From the NCBI GenBank assembly GCA_019120075.1, contig DWVT01000163.1, forward strand, positions 1 to 43,221: a stretch of DNA of 43,221 bases, in the 5' to 3' direction. The position numbers were made by a program, and so were the translations under genes. A model generated the notes under the pieces. That model did not search any database and had not been told where the DNA came from. It saw nothing but the letters and a program-made list of their open reading frames with translations. Below are positions 34,871 through 42,016 of this stretch, piece by piece (within the stretch, counting starts at the first letter, position 1; every line of letters begins with the position of its first letter). Origin of the DNA: Candidatus Mediterraneibacter excrementigallinarum. GTDB taxonomy: Bacteria; Bacillota; Clostridia; Lachnospirales; Lachnospiraceae.

Positions 34871-36496
34871 TTACACTGTCGTATCCCGATAACTCATCTC
34901 CGAGAACACGGCGCGATTCCCGCTTTCTTTTCCGTTGCCGCTGGCAAAGACGCCTGCCATCATTCCCGTCATACACCCTACGATCTCCGGATTGATCAAT
35001 CTTCCGTCCGCATGCTCATAAATCGGATGACGCTGTCCGTCTTCCTCGTAAAAGAAATTGAAGTCCTGTCCCTCCACTTCGATACAGAGTTCCACGTCTG
35101 CAGACGGAGCAGGGATCTCCGCCAGAACCTTCTCTTTCGTCTCACTCTTAAAGCCCGGAAAATGCGGCGGTACATCCATTTCACTCCAGGACAGAACTAC
35201 ACGCAGTATCTCTTGTCCGTCTTTCAGACCCTTTTCCATACGATACTGATGATCGCTGGCCTGAAGCAGAACGAACCCTGCTGTTTCATTCTCCTCTGGA
35301 GTAAAATCCATCCGGCAGGAAAACCTATAGTCGATCCCGGTCACTCTTCTCCCGATAAAGCTGACACAGTCATCTTTTCGCCCATTCTCAGATTCATCCA
35401 GAAGACATTTCAGCGGTTCATTGATCCTGCGTGGAAGACATTTCAGAGTAACCTCTCCATTCTCAACCTTCCAGAAATCGCCGTAGGGCGTTCCCCAGAA
35501 GCACCAGTTCGCGGGAAGTCGATCCGATATCTGTTCCTCCTCCATCGTTTCATCCGTCCAGGGCAGATCCGGATCTGCCTCATACTCCCATTCAAGTTTT
35601 CCGGTTCCCGGGCTGAACACAGGCCAGCCTCTCTCCCATTTTACAGGGCAGAGATATGTCTCTCTTCCCAGGTTCTTATAGTATCCGCCAATAGTTCTTG
35701 ACGCCAGCATCACAGCATACCATTTTCCGGTATCTGTCTCCACAAGATCTGCGTGTCCCACATTGGCGATCTCGCTGTCATATCCCATCTGTCTGTGAGT
35801 CATGACCGGATTTCCCGGGAATCCCTCATACCATCCTTTGATCTCCCGGCTCCTCGCAACAGTCACGGAATGATAATGTTCCGTCCCTCCTTCTGCTATC
35901 ATCAGATAATAATATCCGTCCTTATGGTACAGATGCGGCGCCTCCGGAGATGCGGCGTTCCGAAGAGCACTGTCCCAGATTGCCGTCGGCTCCCCAGTCA
36001 GTTTCATGGCTTTCAGGTCAAATTCACAGAGCCAGATTCCTCTGTCCATACTTCCGTCAGCTCTTTTCACCACGTTTCCCGTTCCAAGGATATACGCGCT
36101 CCCGTCATCGTCAATAAACAGGGAGGCGTCGATTCCCGGCACATCATCCAGCCAATAAGGTTCCGACCATGGACCGGCAGGATCTTCCGCCGTGACGATA
36201 TAATTCCCTCTGTCACTGAAATTCGTGTTAATAATATAAAATGTTCCGTCATAGTAGCGTATCGTCGGGGCCATGACGCCGCCGGTGAATGTGTTTGCCT
36301 TGACATGAAACCCGTTCTCTTTTGTCATCACATTCCCGATCTGCTCCCAGTGTGCCAGATCCCTGCTCCGGAAAATGGGAATTCCGGGATGCAGTTCAAA
36401 GCTGGAACAGATCAGATAGAAACAGCCATCCGCTTTACAGATGGACGGGTCCGGATAAAATCCCGGAAGGATTGGATTCTTGATCACTTTTTTCAT
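34871..36496 (-). CDS. GH43 beta-xylosidase / alpha-L-arabinofuranosidase
   Basis: This 541-aa protein has a GH43 five-bladed propeller with catalytic base D16 (YPDPSIC), pKa modulator D123 (GIDASLF) and acid E185 (SPEAPHLY). A C-terminal beta-sandwich of the GH43_C2 type (about 330-535) completes the protein. The ATG at 36496 is 10 bases after AAAGGAG; the GTG two codons earlier is a weaker choice. No signal peptide. It would remove xylose or arabinose from imported glycosides or short xylan fragments. It is the first gene of the leftward run that ends in the GH106-like and symporter genes. Confidence 0.85.
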   Translation of the reverse strand: MKKVIKNPILPGFYPDPSICKADGCFYLICSSFELHPGIPIFRSRDLAHWEQIGNVMTKENGFHVKANTFTGGVMAPTIRYYDGTFYIINTNFSDRGNYIVTAEDPAGPWSEPYWLDDVPGIDASLFIDDDGSAYILGTGNVVKRADGSMDRGIWLCEFDLKAMKLTGEPTAIWDSALRNAASPEAPHLYHKDGYYYLMIAEGGTEHYHSVTVARSREIKGWYEGFPGNPVMTHRQMGYDSEIANVGHADLVETDTGKWYAVMLASRTIGGYYKNLGRETYLCPVKWERGWPVFSPGTGKLEWEYEADPDLPWTDETMEEEQISDRLPANWCFWGTPYGDFWKVENGEVTLKCLPRRINEPLKCLLDESENGRKDDCVSFIGRRVTGIDYRFSCRMDFTPEENETAGFVLLQASDHQYRMEKGLKDGQEILRVVLSWSEMDVPPHFPGFKSETKEKVLAEIPAPSADVELCIEVEGQDFNFFYEEDGQRHPIYEHADGRLINPEIVGCMTGMMAGVFASGNGKESGNRAVFSEMSYRDTTV

Positions 36497-36594
36497 GCTC
36501 ACATATCTCCTTTTTACGAATTTCTTCTTTCCTGTTTTCCATCATACTTCAAAACAGGTCAAAACTCTTCTGTTGATTTTGCAAAAAACATAAA

Positions 36595-36648
36595 AAAATT
36601 GATCAGTTTTTGTCATGAATAACTCTTTTCATCAAACTGATCAATTTT
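36595..36648 (-). terminator. Intrinsic terminator of the ABC exporter operon
   Basis: A perfect 15-base stem AAAATTGATCAGTTT/AAACTGATCAATTTT closes over a 24-base loop that itself holds ATGAA/TTCAT. On the minus strand a T-run (TTTTTTTATG) follows. The mirrored A/T flanks would also stop plus-strand transcription. Confidence 0.8.
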
Positions 36649-36671
36649 CCGCATCAGATTTTTGTCCTCTT

Positions 36672-37814
36672 TTAATGTGCTTTTTCCCTCGACACCGCCA
36701 GCGTCACGCACACAAACGCCACAGCGAACACAAGCTGGATTCCAATCCCTGCCAGCACCTCTGTCCTCACATTTCCGACAATATTCCCGTGTTCCGCAAG
36801 CAGGTTGTTCACGTTTTCATACCAGTACACCGGCAGAAACTGAGCCGCCTTCCTGACACCGCTGCTCAGATAATCCATCTCCACGAACACTCCACAGAGA
36901 AAGCACATTCCCAGAGCCAGGATATTTACCACTCCGTTCAGGGCGGCGGATGTCTTCACCAGCGTCCCCACCAGGTATGCCAGCGCCAGGGACGCCGCCA
37001 GCAAAGTAAAGGAGTTGAGCAGATGCCATCCTGCCTTTCCGCTGCTTAAAAATTCTTTCCCGTATGCCGTCATCGCAGCAACGGCACAGATCCCCCAAAG
37101 GTTGAAAGCGATCACTCCGGCGGCTGCCAGTCCTTCCATGCTCTGGCGTCGGACAGGCACGGCGGAAGCCCGCATCCGCTGAGGCAGACTTCCTCTCCGG
37201 AATCCCATCAGGATATACCCAAGCACATAGCACAGAAGACTAAGGAACAGGTAAGGCAGATAACGGAAGAAAAAGACGTAGGAAGGAGTCTCCCCCGTAT
37301 TCCCGCCAAGGTCAAGGAGCGTTACCTCCGCCGACTCCCTGTCAGCCATGGCGGATGCGATCTCCGCCTCTGTAAATCCCGCCGCTCCATAGCTGCGTGC
37401 AAAGTTCAGAAAACTGCTGATCTGCTGCTCCACATAGTATCCGGCATAGGTTCCCGGCACAGTGGTCACCTGCAGGTTCTCTGTTCCCAGGATGCATTTC
37501 TCCATGAACCCTTCCGGGATCCGGACGATATAGTCCACATTCCGGTAAAACAGTTCCTCCTGAAGGACTTCCCTGTCGTCTTCCAGCATGACCGTTTCAT
37601 TTGTCTTCCCGATATATCCGATGAGAACTGCAGCAGCCTCGCCCTGATCTTCGTCCACGATCCCCACGGGAACGTTTTCCGCCTGATAGTCCTGCGTCCC
37701 TTCTCCGGCAAAGCTCTGGAACATGACCGTGATGCCGAAGAAGATCACGAGATAGAGAAGGATCATCCATATGTTCCTCTTTGCGATCTTCATATAAGCC
37801 CTAAATACTGACAT
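36672..37814 (-). CDS. ABC-2 type permease (LnrN-like)
   Basis: This 380-aa protein has one membrane segment near residues 15-33, a large extracellular domain (about 35-180) and then five membrane segments (about 185-370). This is the ABC2_membrane_3 layout of drug and lipid-stress exporters. Its start overlaps the end of the other permease gene by 14 bases. It is the last gene of the exporter operon and is followed by a terminator. It forms the membrane channel with the permease at 37801-38949, driven by the ATPase at 38961-39890. Confidence 0.8.
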   Translation of the reverse strand: MSVFRAYMKIAKRNIWMILLYLVIFFGITVMFQSFAGEGTQDYQAENVPVGIVDEDQGEAAAVLIGYIGKTNETVMLEDDREVLQEELFYRNVDYIVRIPEGFMEKCILGTENLQVTTVPGTYAGYYVEQQISSFLNFARSYGAAGFTEAEIASAMADRESAEVTLLDLGGNTGETPSYVFFFRYLPYLFLSLLCYVLGYILMGFRRGSLPQRMRASAVPVRRQSMEGLAAAGVIAFNLWGICAVAAMTAYGKEFLSSGKAGWHLLNSFTLLAASLALAYLVGTLVKTSAALNGVVNILALGMCFLCGVFVEMDYLSSGVRKAAQFLPVYWYENVNNLLAEHGNIVGNVRTEVLAGIGIQLVFAVAFVCVTLAVSREKAH

Positions 37815-38949
37815 AGCGTTCCCTCCTTATGATCAGAAATGTACCCGCGATGAGTATCACAGACATCGCCGCCAGGATCAGCATATCCTGCACATAACGC
37901 TCCGGGGCGTCATACACATTGATACAGTACATGGCGTCCGAGATCAACGCTGCCGGGTTGAGCCGGTTGACCAGAGGCGCGTTTTTGTCCACCACGTTTT
38001 TTATATCCGCGTTCATCAGTCCCGCCAGGAAACTCAAAGCCATGGAGACTCCGACCATGATTCCGATCTTCACGCCCTCGCCTTCTCTTCCGACGCTTGT
38101 GATGAACATTCCCATGGTCACCCCGATCATACTGCCCAGGAACAGCGCCGGGAGCATTTCTGTATAAGATCCCGCGAACTCCAGCTTCAGGATATATTTC
38201 ATATATGCAAGGAGGAGCACCATGTTCACAAAATGAAGCCCAAAGGACACCAGGGTTTCCGTGACCACCAGGCTCAGCCGGTTCGCAGGGCCTGCACACC
38301 TCCTTGCGGCAAGCGGGGTCAGATTTGCCTGCAGCTCCATAGCGGAGTTATAACCGATAAAGCAGCCGTACAGACATGCCATCCCCAGCAGGGCATAGAA
38401 GAACTGCGCTGTCCCGTCCGTTGTCCTTCCGCCAAGGGAAACCTGCTCCACTGCATCTCCGTAGCCCGACATGGATTCTACTGCTGCCTGCATTCCTTCC
38501 GGATGGAGCCGCGCCACTTCCTCCAGCGTCTGCTTTCCCTCCGTATAATTCTCCAGGATCATCTGCAGGATACTCTGAGGGAACCCGCTCCGGCTGACTG
38601 TCAGCGACGGATCTTCCCCGCTGTAGAAGATTCCGTCCACCTCTCCATTTTCAAGAGCCTTCAGCGCATCTGCTTCTGTCATCTCCATGGTCCGGATCAG
38701 ATCCGACTCCTCTTCCATGCCTTCCAGGAACTGCGAAAATATCTCTTCCCCGCTGTTCTGTATATCTCCTTCGTTCTGCTCCGCCTCTGTGACGACCGCA
38801 GCCCTCACGGTCTCGAAGTCCGATTCTCCCACCTGACCGATGGAAAAGTACATGGCTGTGGTCAAGATAAAAGGAAAGACAAGAGGCCAGAAGATCAGGT
38901 CTCTGTTTCTGATCTTTGTAAGAAAACTGTACCGTATCATATCCCACAT
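37801..38949 (-). CDS. ABC-2 type permease (LnrM-like)
   Basis: This 382-aa protein has the same one-plus-five membrane layout with a large outer domain (about 40-180) rich in acidic residues. It starts 11 bases after the ATPase gene with AGGAGG. Two related half-permeases with one ATPase and an opposite-facing NarL-type two-component system match the linearmycin-resistance arrangement of Bacillus (LnrJK-LnrLMN). The exported compound is unknown. Confidence 0.8.
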   Translation of the reverse strand: MWDMIRYSFLTKIRNRDLIFWPLVFPFILTTAMYFSIGQVGESDFETVRAAVVTEAEQNEGDIQNSGEEIFSQFLEGMEEESDLIRTMEMTEADALKALENGEVDGIFYSGEDPSLTVSRSGFPQSILQMILENYTEGKQTLEEVARLHPEGMQAAVESMSGYGDAVEQVSLGGRTTDGTAQFFYALLGMACLYGCFIGYNSAMELQANLTPLAARRCAGPANRLSLVVTETLVSFGLHFVNMVLLLAYMKYILKLEFAGSYTEMLPALFLGSMIGVTMGMFITSVGREGEGVKIGIMVGVSMALSFLAGLMNADIKNVVDKNAPLVNRLNPAALISDAMYCINVYDAPERYVQDMLILAAMSVILIAGTFLIIRRERYVSI

Positions 38950-38960
38950 ATTCTCGCCTC

Positions 38961-39890
38961 CTAATCTCTGAGCTGTTTTCCTGTGATCTCAAGAAACACA
39001 TCATTCAGTGTCGGCAGTTCCGAAAATACTCTCCCGAAGGGAATCTCCCTCTCCTGCAGGCAGTTCAGGATGTGGATCAGGTTATGCTCCGCCCCGGTAC
39101 ACCGGACCACAAGCTTCTGATCACCGTACTGTACATCAAACACATGGGGCAGATTCCTGATTTCAGAGAGTTCTTCCTCCCCCAGGATCACCGCCTCGAT
39201 GGTCACGGTCTCCCCGGTCTTGATCATCCCTTTCAGTTCCTCCTTAGTTCCAACGGCAATGCTCCTGCCGTGATCCATGATGGCGATCCGGGTGCAGATC
39301 TGCTCCACCTCCTCCATATAGTGGGAAGTATATATAATGGTGGAGCCCTGACGGTTCAGCTCACAGATCCCTTCGAGGATCCTGTTTCTGCTCTGGGGAT
39401 CCACAGCCACCGTGGGCTCATCAAGTATGATCAGTTTCGGCCGGTGTGCGATCCCGCAGGCAATGTTCAACCTCCTTAAGAGTCCTCCGGAGAGTTTCTT
39501 CGGGTAAGACTTCCGGTACTCTTCCAGCCCGACGAACCGGATGGCATCCTCCACAAGGTCTCTGCGCTTCTTGCGGTCCTTCACGTACAGACTGCAGAAA
39601 TAGTCAACATTTTCCTGTACGTTCAGTTCCTCAAACACCGCCACGTCCTGCATGACGATCCCGATCTGTTCTTTTACCCTGTAATTATCCGGCGCCATCT
39701 CCTCTCCCAGGATCTTAATGCTGCCCCTGTCAAATTTAAGAAGCGCCAGCATACAGTTGATTGCCGTGGTCTTCCCGCTGCCATTCGGACCGAGAAGCCC
39801 AAAGATCTCCCCTTCCTTCACATCCAGGTTAAAGTGGTCCAGCGCCACAGTATCACCATATCGTTTCACGAGATTTTCTATCCTGATCAT
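38961..39890 (-). CDS. ABC transporter ATPase (LnrL/DrrA-like)
   Basis: This 309-aa protein has Walker A GPNGSGKT (34-41), the signature LSGGLLRRL, Walker B LIILDEPTVAVDP, a switch His in TSHYMEEVE, and a C-terminal DUF4162-type extension (about 220-305) seen in DrrA-like exporters. The fifth signature residue is Leu where LSGGQ is usual, a tolerated change in this group. AGGAGGGA precedes the ATG at 39890. It is the first gene of the exporter operon and is divergent from the sensor kinase. Confidence 0.9.
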   Translation of the reverse strand: MIRIENLVKRYGDTVALDHFNLDVKEGEIFGLLGPNGSGKTTAINCMLALLKFDRGSIKILGEEMAPDNYRVKEQIGIVMQDVAVFEELNVQENVDYFCSLYVKDRKKRRDLVEDAIRFVGLEEYRKSYPKKLSGGLLRRLNIACGIAHRPKLIILDEPTVAVDPQSRNRILEGICELNRQGSTIIYTSHYMEEVEQICTRIAIMDHGRSIAVGTKEELKGMIKTGETVTIEAVILGEEELSEIRNLPHVFDVQYGDQKLVVRCTGAEHNLIHILNCLQEREIPFGRVFSELPTLNDVFLEITGKQLRD

Positions 39891-39910
39891 ATGTTATCCC
39901 TCCTGTCATC

Positions 39911-39987
39911 TTGTGACCTTATCATAACGCAGCCTGCACTTTTCCTGTAGTGCATGGTGTCACAAAGCAGTATGACAAATGTCACAA
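39911..39987. promoter_or_regulatory. Three GTCACAA elements between exporter and sensor kinase
   Basis: GTCACAA occurs at 39959-39965 and 39981-39987, and its inverse TTGTGAC at 39911-39917, all in the divergent control region. Repeats of this kind are typical binding sites for LuxR-type response regulators. The neighbouring regulator at 41196 is the obvious candidate, but this is untested. Confidence 0.4.
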
Positions 39988-40002
39988 CCCCTCTGTTTTT
40001 CT

Positions 40003-40030
40003 TTGCTTTCTTCTTTTTATGGTCTATAAT
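40003..40030 (+). promoter_or_regulatory. Sigma-A type promoter for the two-component genes
   Basis: TTGCTT (40003-40008), a 16-base spacer and TATAAT (40025-40030) place the transcript start near 40037. This lies downstream of the in-frame ATG at 39950 and so rules that start out. Confidence 0.55.
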
Positions 40031-40078
40031 AAAAACATACAGCATTGGAAAGGAGCGGACACTTCGTCCGTATATAAT

Positions 40079-41218
40079 ATGAAAAATGCTTTGAATTCTT
40101 CGGCAGTCATGCTCTTATGCATGTTTTCCCTGTTTTTTGTACAGCCGGATTTTCTGTATGTGACAGCATTTCTGTTCGCTGTGATCGTTTGCTGTGCAGA
40201 CTCTTTCGCCGGAAATGACCGGATATTCGGACTGACCTGCCTGATCTTTTTTCTCACAGGATTGATGGATCCGGATTCCATTCTCTTCTTTCCTGCGGCA
40301 GGATACGGATTGTTCCGGCGGAGACTTTATCCCGTGGCCGGTGCGGGCATGCTTCTGTTCTGCATCGCCTTATTCCGGGCAGGGATCGTACGGAACATGA
40401 CAGATGTGTCCGTTTCCGCCGGGGCAGCATTTCCTCTGCTCCTGATCTGCCTGGAACTGTTCGGCTTCCTGACCGCGTTTCTGCTGGCGGAAGAAACACG
40501 CACCCGGGAGGCTCTTGAGGCTGAGCTCCGGCGCACGCAGGACGACAGCACGGAGCGGGATCTTCTTCTGACAGAGAAAAACCGATCGATACAGGAAAAA
40601 CAGGACTACGAAATCTACACAGCCACCCTTCGTGAGAGGAACCGGATTGCCCGGGAGATCCACGACAATGTGGGACATCTTCTCTCCCGCTCCATCCTTT
40701 TGGTCGGCGCGGCGAAAGCGGTCAGCAAGGACGCAGCTCTCACGCCCACACTGGATTCCCTGGATACCACGCTGAATTCCGCCATGAACAGCATCCGCAC
40801 CAGCGTCCACGACCTGAGAGACGAGGCAGTAAACCAGGAGGAAGCGGTCCGTTCCCTGGTCAGCGACTTCACATTCTGCCCGGTCCGTTTTCAGTATGAT
40901 GCCGGAAGAACTGTACCGAGAGATGTAAAATACGCATTTATCAGCATTTCCAGGGAAGCACTTTCCAACATCATGCGGCACAGCAATGCAACGGAAGCTG
41001 TCCTTACGATCCGTGAACACCCCGCCCTGTACCAGCTCTGCATCGAGGATAACGGAACCATGATCCGGAAAAGCGAAAACGGCATGGGCCTTTCCAACAT
41101 GCGGGACCGGGTGGAAAAGCTGGGCGGGAACATCCATTTTTCTGCCGAGAAGGGTTTCCGGATCCTGGCAACTATACCGAAAAGGAGACAAGACGATGAA
41201 ACTGATACTGATCGATGA
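40079..41218 (+). CDS. Sensor histidine kinase (LnrJ/LiaS-like, HisKA_3)
   Basis: This 379-aa protein has about five or six N-terminal membrane segments with short loops (residues 8-140) and a short coiled coil. The HisKA_3 phospho-acceptor region follows (REIHDNVGH, His near residue 193), then an ATPase domain (EALSNIMRHSNA; IEDNG; GMGLSNMRDRV). The ATG at 40079 is preferred because the promoter lies after an upstream ATG at 39950. The AGGAG at 40051 is 23 bases away, an unusually long spacing. The kinase has almost no extracellular domain, as in intramembrane-sensing kinases that watch membrane-active antimicrobials. It overlaps the response regulator by 23 bases. Confidence 0.85.
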   Translation: MKNALNSSAVMLLCMFSLFFVQPDFLYVTAFLFAVIVCCADSFAGNDRIFGLTCLIFFLTGLMDPDSILFFPAAGYGLFRRRLYPVAGAGMLLFCIALFRAGIVRNMTDVSVSAGAAFPLLLICLELFGFLTAFLLAEETRTREALEAELRRTQDDSTERDLLLTEKNRSIQEKQDYEIYTATLRERNRIAREIHDNVGHLLSRSILLVGAAKAVSKDAALTPTLDSLDTTLNSAMNSIRTSVHDLRDEAVNQEEAVRSLVSDFTFCPVRFQYDAGRTVPRDVKYAFISISREALSNIMRHSNATEAVLTIREHPALYQLCIEDNGTMIRKSENGMGLSNMRDRVEKLGGNIHFSAEKGFRILATIPKRRQDDETDTDR

Positions 41219-41855
41219 CGACTGCCTCGTTGTTAGCGCGCTGAAAATGATCCTGGAGGCACAGCCCGACTTTGAGGTGGCGGCCACAGCCTCGGACGGG
41301 GCGGAGGCCCTGTCCCTCTATCGGGAGCACCGCCCTGACGTGCTTCTCATGGATATCCGGATGCAGGGCATGGACGGACTGAAGGCGGCGGAAACTGTCC
41401 TCGGAGAATTTCCCGAAGCACGGATACTGCTCCTCACCACTTTCTCCGACGATGAATATATTATAAAAGCACTGAAACTCGGAGCGGCAGGTTATCTTCT
41501 GAAGCAGGACTATCAGAACATCGTTCCCGCCATCCGCGCCGCTGCTTCCGGCCAGTCCGTATTCGGAGACGAGATCGTCTCACGTCTTCCCGGACTGATG
41601 AGCCGAGAAAAACCTTCTTACGACTACGCCGCCCACGGTATCAGCGAACGGGAGCTGGATGTGATCCGGCTCATCGCCGAAGGCCTGAGCAACAAAGAGA
41701 TCGCAGCCCGGCTGTATTTAAGCGAGGGAACTGTGAGAAACTATTTAAGCATGATTCTTGACAAACTTGATCTGCGGGACCGCACCCAGGTTGCAGTATT
41801 TTATCTTCAAAGAAAATCACCGGAAGTGCCCAAAGGCACATTCCGGGATTGTTAG
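41196..41855 (+). CDS. NarL/LuxR-type response regulator (LnrK-like)
   Basis: This 219-aa protein has a receiver domain with the acidic pocket IDDD, phospho-acceptor D53 (LLMDIRMQGMDG), Thr in LLTTFSDDEY, and Lys in GYLLKQDY. The C-terminal LuxR-type helix-turn-helix is at about 148-205 (ISERELDVIRLIAEGLSNKEIA, then EGTVRNYLS). It is translationally coupled to the kinase. It probably activates the divergent ABC exporter operon through repeats in the shared control region. Confidence 0.9.
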   Translation: MKLILIDDDCLVVSALKMILEAQPDFEVAATASDGAEALSLYREHRPDVLLMDIRMQGMDGLKAAETVLGEFPEARILLLTTFSDDEYIIKALKLGAAGYLLKQDYQNIVPAIRAAASGQSVFGDEIVSRLPGLMSREKPSYDYAAHGISERELDVIRLIAEGLSNKEIAARLYLSEGTVRNYLSMILDKLDLRDRTQVAVFYLQRKSPEVPKGTFRDC

Positions 41856-41994
41856 CGGTCGCCAAGGTCTCGGGCACACCCGGACTTTGGCTCGTTGCCG
41901 TTGCAAATAAAGACGGCAGGATCGATGCCGTCCGCATATCAGGCTTTTACAGAACCGACTCGAATTGAATGCCGGGTGCGCTTTCGATACCCGG
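41821..41994 (+). ncRNA. Hairpin-rich leader upstream of the debranching enzyme
   Basis: Four hairpins follow each other: 41821-41845 (CGGAA-GTGCC/GGCAC-TTCCG with one bulged A), 41861-41891 (13 pairs, one bulge, CACA loop), 41912-41932 (GACGGCA/TGCCGTC) and 41972-41994 (CCGGGT/ACCCGG). The last is six bases before the AAAGGAGA ribosome site. The first overlaps the end of the response regulator gene. No riboswitch class is recognised. The region could be a structured 5' leader, an attenuator or a small RNA. Confidence 0.4.
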
Positions 41995-42016
41995 AACAAA
42001 AAAGGAGATGACCTTT

